A stretch of 64,000 bases of DNA. It comes from Emergomyces orientalis (Eukaryota > Ascomycota > Eurotiomycetes > Onygenales > Ajellomycetaceae). The translations under genes were made by a program, and so were the position numbers. The DNA lies in assembly GCA_002110485.1 (NCBI GenBank), contig MOWL01000023.1, positions 434,001-498,000 on the forward strand. The letters run 5' to 3'. This document shows, in pieces, positions 45,530-56,400 of the stretch. A model generated the notes under the pieces. It was not told where the DNA came from and did not search any database. It saw only the letters and a program-made list of their open reading frames with translations. Each line of letters starts with the position of its first letter. Positions within the stretch are counted from its first letter, which is position 1.

Positions 45530-46960
45530 ATGGCTGCCGATAGCTATCCACCTAAGCTCACTGTCGTTGAGAAGCTCGATTTAATCTCAGTAAAGCTCTC
45601 ATTGATTGCAAGCGCCATCTACGCAGCTATTACTGGCGTATTTCGCGGTCAGGGTGGACACAAGTATTACAGCAGGCATATCAGCCACGCAACGATAAGG
45701 GCAGCCATTACTCGACTTTCGACCCGGCAGCACCAGTAAGTGGCATCAAGCTTTTACATAAAACACAGGTTTCCGAAACCATCATGGACGCATTCCCCAC
45801 AGCCCTAATATTTATATATTTCTCAGTTGACAAACCCCTGTTTGCTAGGGCCCTCAACCCTCCAACTAATCAAACTTATGAACTCTTCGCGGCGAAGAAT
45901 GGGTTCACACCGCAAACCGTACCGCTTGAACACGGTGCACAGGGTCATTGGATTGGGAATAAAGATGCTAAGAGTGTCTTGATTTACTTCCACGGTATGC
46001 TCCCTGAATCATACCCCAATGAAGCACCCTTGTTTTATTTCTTTAGATATGGGTAGTAAATAACCTGCCCTATTGTTATTATAATATAGGCGGCGGTTTT
46101 GCAGCTGCCGCTGGCCCTGCATTTTTCCAGCTCCAATACGACATACTAGACCAGCTTAAGGCTGCCGGCAAAGACATTGCCGTCTTCTTCATTACATACA
46201 CCCTCACCCCACACGCTGTCTATCCCACCCAACTGAAGCAAGCCGTCGGGGCACTCCGGTATATTGTTGATACAACCGGCCGTAGCCCTTCAAATATTTT
46301 CGTCGCCGGCGACTCGGCGGGCGGTAACCTCACCCTTGGCATTCTCTCTCATCTTTCCCATCCGCACAAGGCAATTGAGCCGCTGGAACTTTCTGAACCT
46401 CTAGCTGGTGCCTTGCCAATCTCACCATGGGTCTCGTTCTCCCTGGACTACCCCTCCATCGAGGAGAACAAGAATAAAGATATGCTTTCGCGTTCGGTGC
46501 TAGAAAGATGGGCGTCGCTGTACGTTTCAGGTTCTGAATCGGATAACTATATGGAACCCCTTCGGGCACCGGCAGATTGGTGGAAAGATCTTAAAGTTAG
46601 GGATGTGCTGATTTTAACTGGTTCGGATGATTTGTTCCGTTCCCCTATTGAGCAGTTTGTTGAAAAGTTCAAGGTCAGTTCACCCTTTCCCTTTTTTTTT
46701 CTCCCTGAAATACAATTGCATACCTTTATTGAGTCAATGATCTTGATATGCCATACTGTATTCCTCCCATTGTAGCGCTTGGAAACTGACATTCACCCTG
46801 TCTTCTGTTGTTAAAATTACAGTCTGCATTTCCGAACACTACTTTTGTTGTGGGCCAGGATGAATGTCACGACGGTCCCATCATATCTTTAATTGTTGGT
46901 GATACATCCGAAACAGAACAGGGGAAAGCATACGCGTCGTTTTTGTCTTCGAAACTTTGA
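45530..46960 (+). CDS. alpha/beta hydrolase (HSL-like, steryl acetyl hydrolase type)
   Basis: Four exons, 45530-45735, 45849-45994, 46090-46673 and 46823-46960, give 357 residues. Phases agree at each junction. The oxyanion motif HGGGF is at 117-121, with the His|Gly split by an intron. The nucleophile elbow GDSAGG gives Ser193. The likely acid is Asp297 in LTGSDDLF, and the base His328 in DECHDGP, after the third intron. A hydrophobic N-terminal segment (ISVKLSLIASAIYAAITGVF) may anchor the protein in a membrane, as in yeast Say1-like enzymes. It should hydrolyse small esters; the exact substrate is unknown. The first acceptor was chosen because it alone restores frame into ALNPPTNQTYE, so residues near 69 are the least certain. 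Confidence 0.85.
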
Positions 46961-47527
46961 CTGTCATAGGTGGATGAACAGGAGAGGCGCACGAACAAGT
47001 AAGCGGATAGGACGATAGAATAATACGTTCGCAAACTGGTAAAGTGTGGTGGAAGGACTTTGCTTTTGTAAATAGGATGCCTGTGCTGTAAATACATAAT
47101 AATTTCAATGCTGATGATATTCCTCGATGTCTTGTCATACGGCTTGGATATATAATCTGCCGTATTGCTCTTAACATGCAACCTTAACCAGGCACTACAC
47201 GAAAAATGAATCTTTGAATCTTGCAGGTTTGTTATGGACTGTAGCCAACTGCCAAAACAAACTCAGAAATTCTCTATTGGAATGGAATAATAAATGTCGA
47301 CGATACATTAGAAATGCAAACGGGCATCATCCTTTGTTTATTTCAAGCTTGATTGTTTGTCTATTTTTGAACAGCTTGGACTTGGGTAACTACAGAAATG
47401 AAAAATGGAAAACTGAAATATAAAACTGAAAAGGGGGAGTACGAATAAGTAGTGGCGGATTACCTCAAAAAGTGCTAAAATAGAGCAGGAAAAGGAATTA
47501 ATATAAAGAGCAGAAAAAAGAGTTACG
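46961..47527. other. intergenic region between convergent hydrolase and SEC28 genes
   Basis: 567 bp between two stop codons of convergent genes. It should contain both 3' UTRs. Nothing else is visible. Confidence 0.5.
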
Positions 47528-48792
47528 CTATGAAGACACCTTTGCTGAATACTTTGATGCCGCAGCGTCAAAAAATGCGCTTTTCTCAGCCAGGTCAGTG
47601 AGGAGTGGGTGATCCGGTTGTGTCTTTTCGAGCGATCTATGAAGGCAATTAGGGGAAGAGTGATTAAGTTAGCTTACTTAACACGGTTTTGCAATGTTCA
47701 TATGCTTTTCCATCTAAAAATTGCAAATACACTGAAGGGCTACTCACGAGGTAAGTTCCGTCGTATCCTTTCCGCTCAACACATTCAGCACGATCGAATT
47801 CGCAATTAGTTGAACGTCATTTGGGTACTTCTCTAACACTGATTGGAGGGCGACTTCAGCCTCTGGTAGGCGGCCTAGGTGCAATTCGGAAACGGCCTGG
47901 CCAACGATTGAAAGGGGCGATGATGTGTTGGGGACCGAGGCAAGTTCTTCGTAGACGTAGAATGCGGATTGATATTTTTCACCCCCCTGTACATTTTCAT
48001 TTTATGGTTAGATGAAATTATTTTAGGTCCGTGTCGAGGAGATAAGAATATTGGGCATACCACTCTCAGGCCCACCCAGGACTCAGCCAAGTTGACGAGT
48101 AACGAATCTTGGGCCCATCGTCGTGCGGCTTGGACTTCTTTCAGGGCGAGATCTGTATGGTTTTGTTGCAGGTGGATTTGGACAGTTAAGGCGACGCTGG
48201 AAAGTAGAATGTGGAAGTTAGCGTGGCTTCCAAGCAAACGGGGAATATCCATTCTGGCAATCACAACACCCTGGTGGCCATAGTCATAATTATAAGTCAT
48301 AATTATAGAGACATATTCTACTCACGCTTCGAGGTTTCCCTGATGTTTTGACAATAGCGATAAGGCTTCCTCGCTCTTCCCTTGGGCCTGTAGCACCGTT
48401 CCTACAAGAACCTGAGTGGTCGCATTTTCTGAATGGTTCGCTACCAGTTCCTCCGCTCCTTTCAGTGCTACAGCTTCGTCTCCCGCTGCCTGTTGCGCCA
48501 GCACCTTAACGGCTGCGAGATCAGCCACATCTTCTTCCCCCTCCACCTCAGCGAGGACGTCTTCGGTTTGTCCCAGCGCAATTTTGGCGCGCAGTTTGAG
48601 AACGCGAGCAATGAGACTATTTTCAGGAGAGAAGGAGGAGGTATCGAAATCGACGACTACTTGATATTGGCCTTGGTGGAAGGCATTGTGGATGTTTAGG
48701 AGCTCTGAGCGGTTCAGGTGTCAGTTTTACGAACGACCAATGGAAATGAGGTGAGGAAATAGCTTACCTCCTTCAGCTGAAAATGGATCCAT
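47528..48792 (-). CDS. SEC28: coatomer subunit epsilon (COPI)
   Basis: Five exons, 48792-48768, 48704-48326, 48196-48061, 47986-47748 and 47636-47528, give 295 residues, the usual fungal length. The first exon encodes MDPFSAEGG-type codons only. Recognisable stretches include LLNIHNAFHQGQYQ, NATTQVLVGTVLQAQGKSEE, VQIHLQQNHTDLALKEVQAA, WAQDSLLVNLAESWVGLRV and IVGQAVSELHLGRLPEAE. Helical TPR-like repeats cover the length. Epsilon-COP stabilises alpha-COP in the COPI coat, which carries Golgi-to-ER and intra-Golgi transport, and acts at the cytosolic face. Three of four introns have a clear CTAAC-type branch site. Intron 2 has a second possible in-frame acceptor at 48254-48256 that would add 19 residues. 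Confidence 0.93.
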
Positions 48793-49774
48793 TACGGGCT
48801 AGAGGGATTAATTAATATAAATTCGGTTGGTGTAATTGTGCGCACGGAATAGCTCTTTAAAACTGACCTTCGCAGTACTGCTGTTGTCGGTGCTGTGAAC
48901 ACATTGAATGGTTCGATATGCGCTCAACGCCTGTCTGGGAAGGTGAAGCGAGTTAAACCCCGAAATGGGCATGTTTGCCGTAGCTTAGTCATCACATTTT
49001 CCAACCTCACCCCAAGTCGAAAAGATAGGGGTTTCTTGTCTTGAATTTACACAAGCTGGAAAGGAAATGACAGCAGCGCGTAATAATAGACTGGCAATTT
49101 TTAATCTATTTATTATGTTTGTTATATACAGGCTCTTTGCACTCCCGACATCTGACAATATATCAAAGTAGAAGCTGTTCTGTGAACTCGAATTTTGAAA
49201 TTTCTCACCACTCAAAACCAACAAAGCAACTCGTACAAATTCGTCGCAGATCGAAAGAGTTGTAAAAACAACAATATTTCTCAAAGGTACAGCTTTACTG
49301 AACAAACATACTGAATTTTCCCATGTCTATATCCTTTAATACGCCGTACAGGTTCACCCAAAGGGCCTGACTTCCCCTCTGATAAAGGCGTCCCCGCGCT
49401 GGGATTAGAGGCTCGAGTCGGACGAACATTAGCAGCAAAAATTGAATAAAATCCCAGAGCCTCAGCCGGTGGCATCAGTTGACCTGACCCTACATCTGCC
49501 TCTCCAACGTTCTGAGGTTCCTGCTAGAATTGGTCGGTCTGCCTCAAGAATATGTTTTACCTTCACCACGGGTGAAGCCAGATATTCCGTCATCATGATG
49601 ATAAGGTCACCAAAAGTTTATATGTGAATCGCCTTGGTGTCACGCCTTTCGTTTAAATTAAAACGATGATTTTTCCTCAAATTCTGGTGGTCTCTAGATG
49701 CAGGAGAGTCAACGTTAATATTAACATGGGATAGCATGATATCGCAATAATCTGGAACTTACAGACCCCGGACT
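48793..49774. other. intergenic region with a possible minus-strand exon at 49312-49520
   Basis: On the minus strand a CTAGCAG acceptor at 49521 opens a 209-bp frame that ends at a GTATGT donor. It reads EPQNVGEADVGSGQLMPPAE then ALGFYSIFAANVRPTRASNP. Codon usage looks coding. It could be a downstream exon of the 49775-50674 gene, which has a good GTAAGTT donor shortly after its stop in another frame, or a separate gene. The link is unproven. Confidence 0.3.
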
Positions 49775-50674
49775 CTAATTTCTTTCTTTTTTGATGGGAT
49801 GTTCGACAAATTCAAATTGATTCGGGTTCTCGAGCGGTTGATTTATAAGCGAATTTGACAGATTCGGAGTTATCGCCCTTCCGTGTACTATAAAGCGCTC
49901 CCTAAGTGGAGTTGGTGGGCTGGGTATACAGGTGCAGCTGGGGTCATTTGTGACCTTGCCTGTTCCCGAGGAGAAAGGCGGGGAGAGTGGCGGGAGGACC
50001 ATTGCCATATTGAGTAGATACTGCAAGTTACTATCTACTAGAACCTCAATAGGCGGGAAGCCCCCTACACTGTTCTCGAGGTCGTTCGCGATGTCATTCA
50101 GCACAGTATAAAGAGGTGGTATGGTCGTCTCCCCAGTGTGGATGTCCCCAGGAATCTGATGATTTGGTGGTGGGAGGGTTATTTCCCGATTCATGGTGGT
50201 TATCTGCACCCCAGAAAAAGATTGGAGAAGGCTTCGCATATCGTTCAGATATTGGACATTGCTGTCCACCACATACTCAATACGTGGTGAACCACTATTC
50301 TCAACGCCCCTGGTGATATCCTCGAGCACCTCACCAAGCGGTGGTAAATTTCGTTCCGCATCGATAACAGATTTCGGGTTGTATGAAGGAAGATCCATTC
50401 GACCAAAAACGGGATATGGAGCAGTTGTGCCCCCCTGGTTACTCCTGCCCCTGATGGTATCGGTTTCCGTAGTAAGGATATTACGACCGTCTTGCGTTGG
50501 CATAAAAGGAGTTTCACGGCCTTGCATTGTATTAGAGTCGGAGATCGAGTTATCTGCGTTGCGGCCTCCGCAGCCCACAGGTGAAGAAAGTTGGCCGAAA
50601 TGTGGGACTTTGCTGTCCTCGTCCTCGCTCCCTTCAGACCCCTTTTGGTCGCACATCTTCACTCTCTCACCCAT
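49775..50674 (-). CDS. hypothetical protein with two copies of a 37-39-residue motif
   Basis: Open frame of 299 residues from ATG 50674 (MGERVKMCDQKG); the frame is open a little further upstream from a TTG only. Two internal repeats are visible at about 110-146 and 185-223. The first opens LPPLGEVLEDITRGVENS and holds VVDSNVQYLNDM. The second opens IPPLYTVLNDIANDLENS and holds VLVDSNLQYLLNM. They are joined by a 38-residue linker. The rest is low-complexity, acidic near the N-terminus and Pro-rich near the C-terminus. No signal peptide or membrane segment is present. I do not recognise a family. A strong GTAAGT donor lies just past the stop in a frame reached by a 1-base shift in an A-rich run, so the gene may continue or may be broken. 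Confidence 0.5.
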   Translation of the reverse strand: MGERVKMCDQKGSEGSEDEDSKVPHFGQLSSPVGCGGRNADNSISDSNTMQGRETPFMPTQDGRNILTTETDTIRGRSNQGGTTAPYPVFGRMDLPSYNPKSVIDAERNLPPLGEVLEDITRGVENSGSPRIEYVVDSNVQYLNDMRSLLQSFSGVQITTMNREITLPPPNHQIPGDIHTGETTIPPLYTVLNDIANDLENSVGGFPPIEVLVDSNLQYLLNMAMVLPPLSPPFSSGTGKVTNDPSCTCIPSPPTPLRERFIVHGRAITPNLSNSLINQPLENPNQFEFVEHPIKKERN

Positions 50675-52434
50675 CTTTCTCGCTTTCTTCAAGATAAGAT
50701 TATTAGAAGAGCGGCAAAGGTTTCCAACGAAGAGGGACCAAACGCGCGCGGATAGATATCGGAGGCTAGATGTCTTTCAGCTATAAGAAGGATCAGATAT
50801 CGATGCGGGCTAAATTGCGGAGGCAGATAATATGGAAAATATTGTTTAAGGAGATCAGAAAAGAGTTCAGAGGGGAAATTCCGGATGAAGCCAGATAGAG
50901 GAGGAAGTAGACGATTAAACACAAGGTAAGAGAATGACGGCATTTTTTGTTTCCCCCAAAATACCTTTTTAAGTTATTCCCCCTGCTGGAATTGCCCTCC
51001 CCTAATCCTACTCTACGCAGTTAACTTTGGTGCTTTTAACTCAAGGTGCCATATTGCCCTTTCCTTAATGGGAATTGCAGTTGCGAAATGACGACATTTT
51101 GTTTCCTCTGCCCGAGCGCCCTCAAGACAGAAGGATACGACTCATGCCCTGAGCAAGCTACAAATAGGGAAGGAGACGGTCGCTTAATCCCTTTTTCTCT
51201 ATCAGGTACAGCTCGTTGTGGCGCCGCGTTTCAATAGCGTCCAAGACAAAAAGCTCATCGCGTACGGGGGACCCTCTGACGGCTCAAAATGGCTACGACA
51301 GCTACAAGCGCACTTTCCCTTGCAAGCTTTCAGCTCAGAGTCGGCGCTTCCCCCTGGATACCCTTCCTTTTCAGGGCAAGAGTCTCCAAGCAAATACCGC
51401 TAAAGGCTTTGCAGGTGCTACAGGCCCTTCCGCTCTTATTCAAGTTCTGCGCAGAATACCTTTCGGCATTATGGTTATGGCACATTTCTGTCATGGACCC
51501 CGTCTGGGTGAAAAGGTATGACACAAAGAAATTTGTGAGATGTGCTGGTCATGGAGATACAAGCACGATTGCCCTGGTGGATGGTTTTTCTGGTTATCTG
51601 CGTTACCGCTGATTGTTTACTCGACCAAGAAGCGTGGTACCTACCTGTATCCAAGAGTTAAGAATTGAAGGGTTCATAAAAATTGTAGGGGAAGGAACAA
51701 GCAAGTACGTCAAGGGCTGGTAAGTTCTGGAAACTTATTGGAGCCTCACAGCTGCGATACTCATTATTAGGGGATAGGACAAGGAGATGGCTTTGCACAG
51801 CCAAAAGGGAGGATGACCGTTTCCAGATTGTTTGCAATCCCAAATTCGTTTCTACAAATTCGTTGTCCATCCACATCACTGTATTATCTGATCTTTATGC
51901 ACAGTTGCCTGCTCACCTCCCTTATTTGTCCAATAACCCACATTTACTTTTAATTGCCCCTTAAGTTGGCAAAAAGCACCAGGTTATTATTCATGAATTT
52001 CATGAAATGTAATATCAACGACCTGGCAGCTGGGCATGAAAAGAGTCAAGAGGAGAGTCCGAAATTCATGTACGTTTTATTTGGAAAGATAAAAATTCGA
52101 TCCCGCTACTGAGAGTTGTTGGCTAATATTTTAACATGATCTGTCTGTCTTTTCTAACAGGCAAGGTCGCTGGAAAGAAAAGGAGCATAAATTTATCGGC
52201 ATAAGCTGTATTCATGCTTTTGACTCTCCGCCAACTACCCATACTCTTAACAGAGTTTGAGAAAAACAGTAATTTACCATTCAGCCTTTACAGTTTAGGA
52301 CGATACGGGAGCGTGATGCAATGATTCTGGCCCAAATTTATCCACCTGCTTCACACCTCTCCATATTTTCCAAATTCCAACTTTGAGGCTTACAAAACGT
52401 TGTCCTCTACACTTCAACATAATACCAGTACAGC
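50675..52434. other. intergenic, short frames only
   Basis: Several short overlapping frames lie at 51,046-51,612 on both strands, but none shows a motif, splice logic or consistent frame. AT content rises toward the phosphoesterase relic at the right. Confidence 0.4.
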
Positions 52435-53444
52435 ATGAATGCTTCGAAAATGTCGCCTTCTACCCGTATCGCAACCCGATTCCCCATAATTTGTGATATT
52501 CATGCAATGAAGTTCACACGAGACACTGAGCCCGTGCAGCATGCAGATGTTGCCATTCACTGTGGAGACTTCACTGACGGATCAACATTGAAGGAGTTTC
52601 AATCCGCCATAAATCTTTTACGAAATCTCAATGCACCCCTCAAGCTTGTCATTCCTGGAAACCATGAGTTCAAGCTTGACATACCATGTTTTAAGAAAAT
52701 GGTCACTGAAGCTCAGCCACCTCCAGATCCGGATCTTATAAAGAAAACGTATGGCGATTTTGGAGAAGTATACCAGCTTTTGAATGACGCTGCACATATG
52801 GGTATTATCCTGTTAGATGGAGGGACTCACCACTTTACGTTGAAAATGGCGCGTCTCTGACGGTTTATGCCAGCCCGTTTACTCCATCACTGGGAAATTG
52901 GGGGTTTCAATACAATCCCAACACAAGGCATGATTTTGCTATTGGGAAAGGTGTTGATCTAGTAATGACACACGGACCCCCCAAAGGCATTATGGACTAC
53001 ACCGCGACCCATCAGAGAGCGGGATGCCCTTATGTCTTCGAGGCTATTGCACGAAACCGACCACAACTGCATTGCTTTGGCCACATCCATGAGGGCTGGG
53101 GCGCAAAAATTGTTACATGGCGCGATGAGATAAGTGAGAATCCTTCACACTTTGCAGATATTGACAATGATCGATCGATAGTGGTGGAAAAATTATCTAC
53201 CTTGAGAAACTCAAAATTTGATACGCCGGATACGGCGGAAGAAAAGAAGAAAAGACTTTGAAAAATACTGTGATCAGCGATGCTATATGACAAGTCACTG
53301 TGGTGGGGACACCCATCCCATAGAACTAGGAGTACAAACGCTTTTCGTGAATGCAGCCATCCAGGGTGTCGAGGAGGAATATCCCGTTCACCTCCCTGGC
53401 TGATTGATATCGAGCTCCCCATGGCCGACGGGATTGATGATTGA
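52435..53444 (+). pseudogene. calcineurin-like metallophosphoesterase, broken by three frameshifts
   Basis: The frame starts at ATG 52435 and carries the metal-binding motifs in order: ICDIHAMKF (D-x-H), IHCGDFTDGS (GD), VIPGNHEFKLD (GNH), VMTHGPPKGIMDYT and CFGHIHEGWGA (GHxH). It belongs to the fungal family near MPPED1/239FB phosphoesterases. The frame is lost in an A-run near 52,848 (stop at 52858), again near 53,255 (stop at 53261), and again near 53,398. Each time the expected sequence continues in another frame: GASLTVYASPFTPSL, then QRCYMTSHCGGDTHPIELG and QTLFVNAAIQG, then PWLIDIELPMADG. The catalytic residues survive, so the loss may be recent. Assembly error in the homopolymer is an alternative only for the first break. 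Confidence 0.75.
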
Positions 53445-56400
53445 CTTCGCAAGTCCTTAGCATCGTCATAGTTTACGGTACTTCCCGCCCGGTCCGCTAA
53501 TCGCGAACGATCAATAGGCCACGAGAATTTTGCTATGATCTGGGTGTGGTCTCTTGAAAGCCCGGCTTCAGTACTCCACGTCGCTATCGCTCGCATCCCA
53601 CAAGAAATCATTAACATTCGAAGCGGAGAATCGCTTTCGAAACTCAGCTTAAACTCCACACAGCGCAGCGGCGATCAGAGCATGACTGAACACCAAACGC
53701 CGCGGTCGAAACTGTATTCTGTGGTCACTAGGGCAGTGTAAACAAACCTACCATCATTATAATGAGAATGCCCAGCATGAATGTTGGATGTTGTCTATTG
53801 CTTAGACCTGCCAATGGTTCAAGATTTCGCTTCATAACTGGATATCGATAAAAAAGAACTATTAATTTGCAATTTACTTTTGGCAAGGCTGAAGGGGGAA
53901 AAAAAAAAGCATGGGCTGATCTGGTTGTCTGATTTTGGAGCAGCTAGTATCATGGCTAATCACAACCTAAGAATCACCTTTGGACCTAAACTTCTCGATG
54001 GCAGTGAGGCCAATTGAGGTAAACAAAAATGTTACGGCTATATATATATCGAAATTTGAATCAACAGACTAAAAAAGTATGTTACATTCCCATGAAACAC
54101 AGTGGCTTATGTTAAAGTTAGAGATAGAAAGCTCCGAATCTTTCAACATGAGAGTACCCAGGCGCAAGCTCCGCATAGACAAACCTTCCGTTATTTTGAA
54201 GGGAAAGATCAGCCTAATAGAATATGAGCGAGGGATATGAAGTCGTTAAGACAAATCACCCATTGGAATGCCAATGAACTTATAATTAATATATACGTTT
54301 GTCTTAAAATCGTAGTGGCTATCTAGGTACATGTACATGCACTGTACATACCTCAAGCTTCAACCCACAGAAATGGCAAGATACGTCTAGATTTGTAGAT
54401 ATCGTCCAACGTCGTGCTGCTCTGAGGCATGGATCGAAATATTGTAATTGCAAAGATTGCTTATAAATGTGCATCATATTGATATGGCAGCCTTATAGCA
54501 CTGGCATTTTGAACAACAGTAAGCAAAGAGACATCATGTTGCTCTAGATAACTTCCCATTATCATTATTGTGGAGAATTCGCCACTGTCCTCTCAAATAT
54601 TTGATTTGCCAGAGTGGAATACCTTTAGATAGTGGCGTTCCTGCTCCTGGTTGTTGATGTTTCTTCATGCGATGGCGTGGGATCGCTGAGTAGCTGGGGA
54701 TCTATATTACTGAGACTATCACCTTTCTCTTTCTTTGATATAGCCGGCTTAGTTTCTGTTCGTGATTGCTGCGAGAAGGTGAGGTAATGAGCGAGCGAGC
54801 GGAGCGCCATAGGAAATCTTGCCATTGGTCAGGACACTAAAAAATACGACCAGCGTCGTCCGCTCTCTGGTCATGTCGATTTCGCTGCGAAAGCACTTTT
54901 ACTTTACCAATCGATTCTTGGGTAAGGAAATTTCTTACTTCGGGTTCTGTTGCGATGTCCAAGGCCGATCAAGCATTGTGAACTCGCAATTACTTGTCGT
55001 TGTTCGTCAAAAATGAGAGGCTGTGGGGGTATAGCTACCAGGATTTCGCCTAGGAATATCCTTCCTAACTGGAAGCGCTCCGGCCAAATAGTGTTAAATG
55101 CTAGTTAGTGACTTTTCCCTAATAGAGCCTAGGTATATAGAGGCCGAGAAGCTCAAATTTCGGTGGGCAAAGCAATTTCTCCAACCTCTCTAGTCAACGG
55201 AATGGAAAGCGACAGTGCCCCATCTTGGAAAGTCTGTCAATACTATCTCTGATGATGTAGGTTTCGCATTTGCACCGCCCTTTTGACAGAGGCCTTGAAT
55301 TCAGGAATATTGCACTTCTTATCAGCATTTTTATTTTGTACTCCTTTCTTCTCATGATCTGGAATGATGACATGCAACCAGCTCCCGCGTTATTGGCCTA
55401 TTCAAGATTGTGTCATCAACCTATGAGGGGAATTTGATCACGTATGGCACTGGATAGAATGAACACACAGGTTGAATAGAGGCGTGCAGCGGACGCTTTC
55501 CAACGCTGATCCAGGAGCGTAAATGAAGATCAAGAATTACGAGTCCACCTATGGGCTTGATGATGGCCCATTCATTGTAATATATCTAACGTTCCCCGGG
55601 TTTCATTCGAGGCTTCACGAACCGGCAACCCGTGTGACAACATTTGGCGTGGTTTCAATAAAATAGTTATTGACTTTTGAGAATGCAAAATGGCTTTTTG
55701 TTTATCTTCATCTAATCAAGTGCTTCTTCGAGATTATATTTTGAGCATATCGATGGATTTTCTGGCAAAAATTGCCTGATCCTCAGTGAGTATCATACTA
55801 TTCAAATCTTTCAAGTTCATCCGCGCATGAGACAATCGCAACTTTTCATTCAAGGTATAGCTCCCCATGATTTGGACTCACTTTTGTCTAAAACCCGTAT
55901 CAATGGCCTGCGCCTTCAAACATGAATCTAGAAGTCCATAAGACTCATCCGCTGTACTTTTTGTAAAAGTTTGACTGTGAGTCTGTACTTCAATGAGCAA
56001 GCTCAGGAGCCCCCATATTACCCTAATGAGAAGAAGGGTTCATGGGGGAGCATATAGTGCCGTCCGTCTCTTAATATTTGGAAGGCTGATATTTTGGTCC
56101 CTGAGTCCAGAAGCTACCATCTGCGTCTTCAGGGTTGAGGTATCCTGAACGGGGGATACGGTTTAATTTGCCCAGGTGGACTTTGAAGGGGAACCTCCCA
56201 CCCGTAGGATGTTGGATCACTTTTTAGAGCACCTCCCGAACGATGTGAGCTCGATTTCATGTGCGATTCGTTCGACTACCCAAGGTGGTTGGTTAACATC
56301 GGAAGGCTGCTTGATACTTCCAAAGGTATTGAAACATGCCAGGACATCCAGGTAGCACATCGAGTGCGGAGAATTTCACATTGAGCAGCCAACAAAATTA

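Noticed and set aside
50193..50786. Plus-strand 197-residue frame
   Set aside because: Antisense of the repeat-containing protein; no motif.
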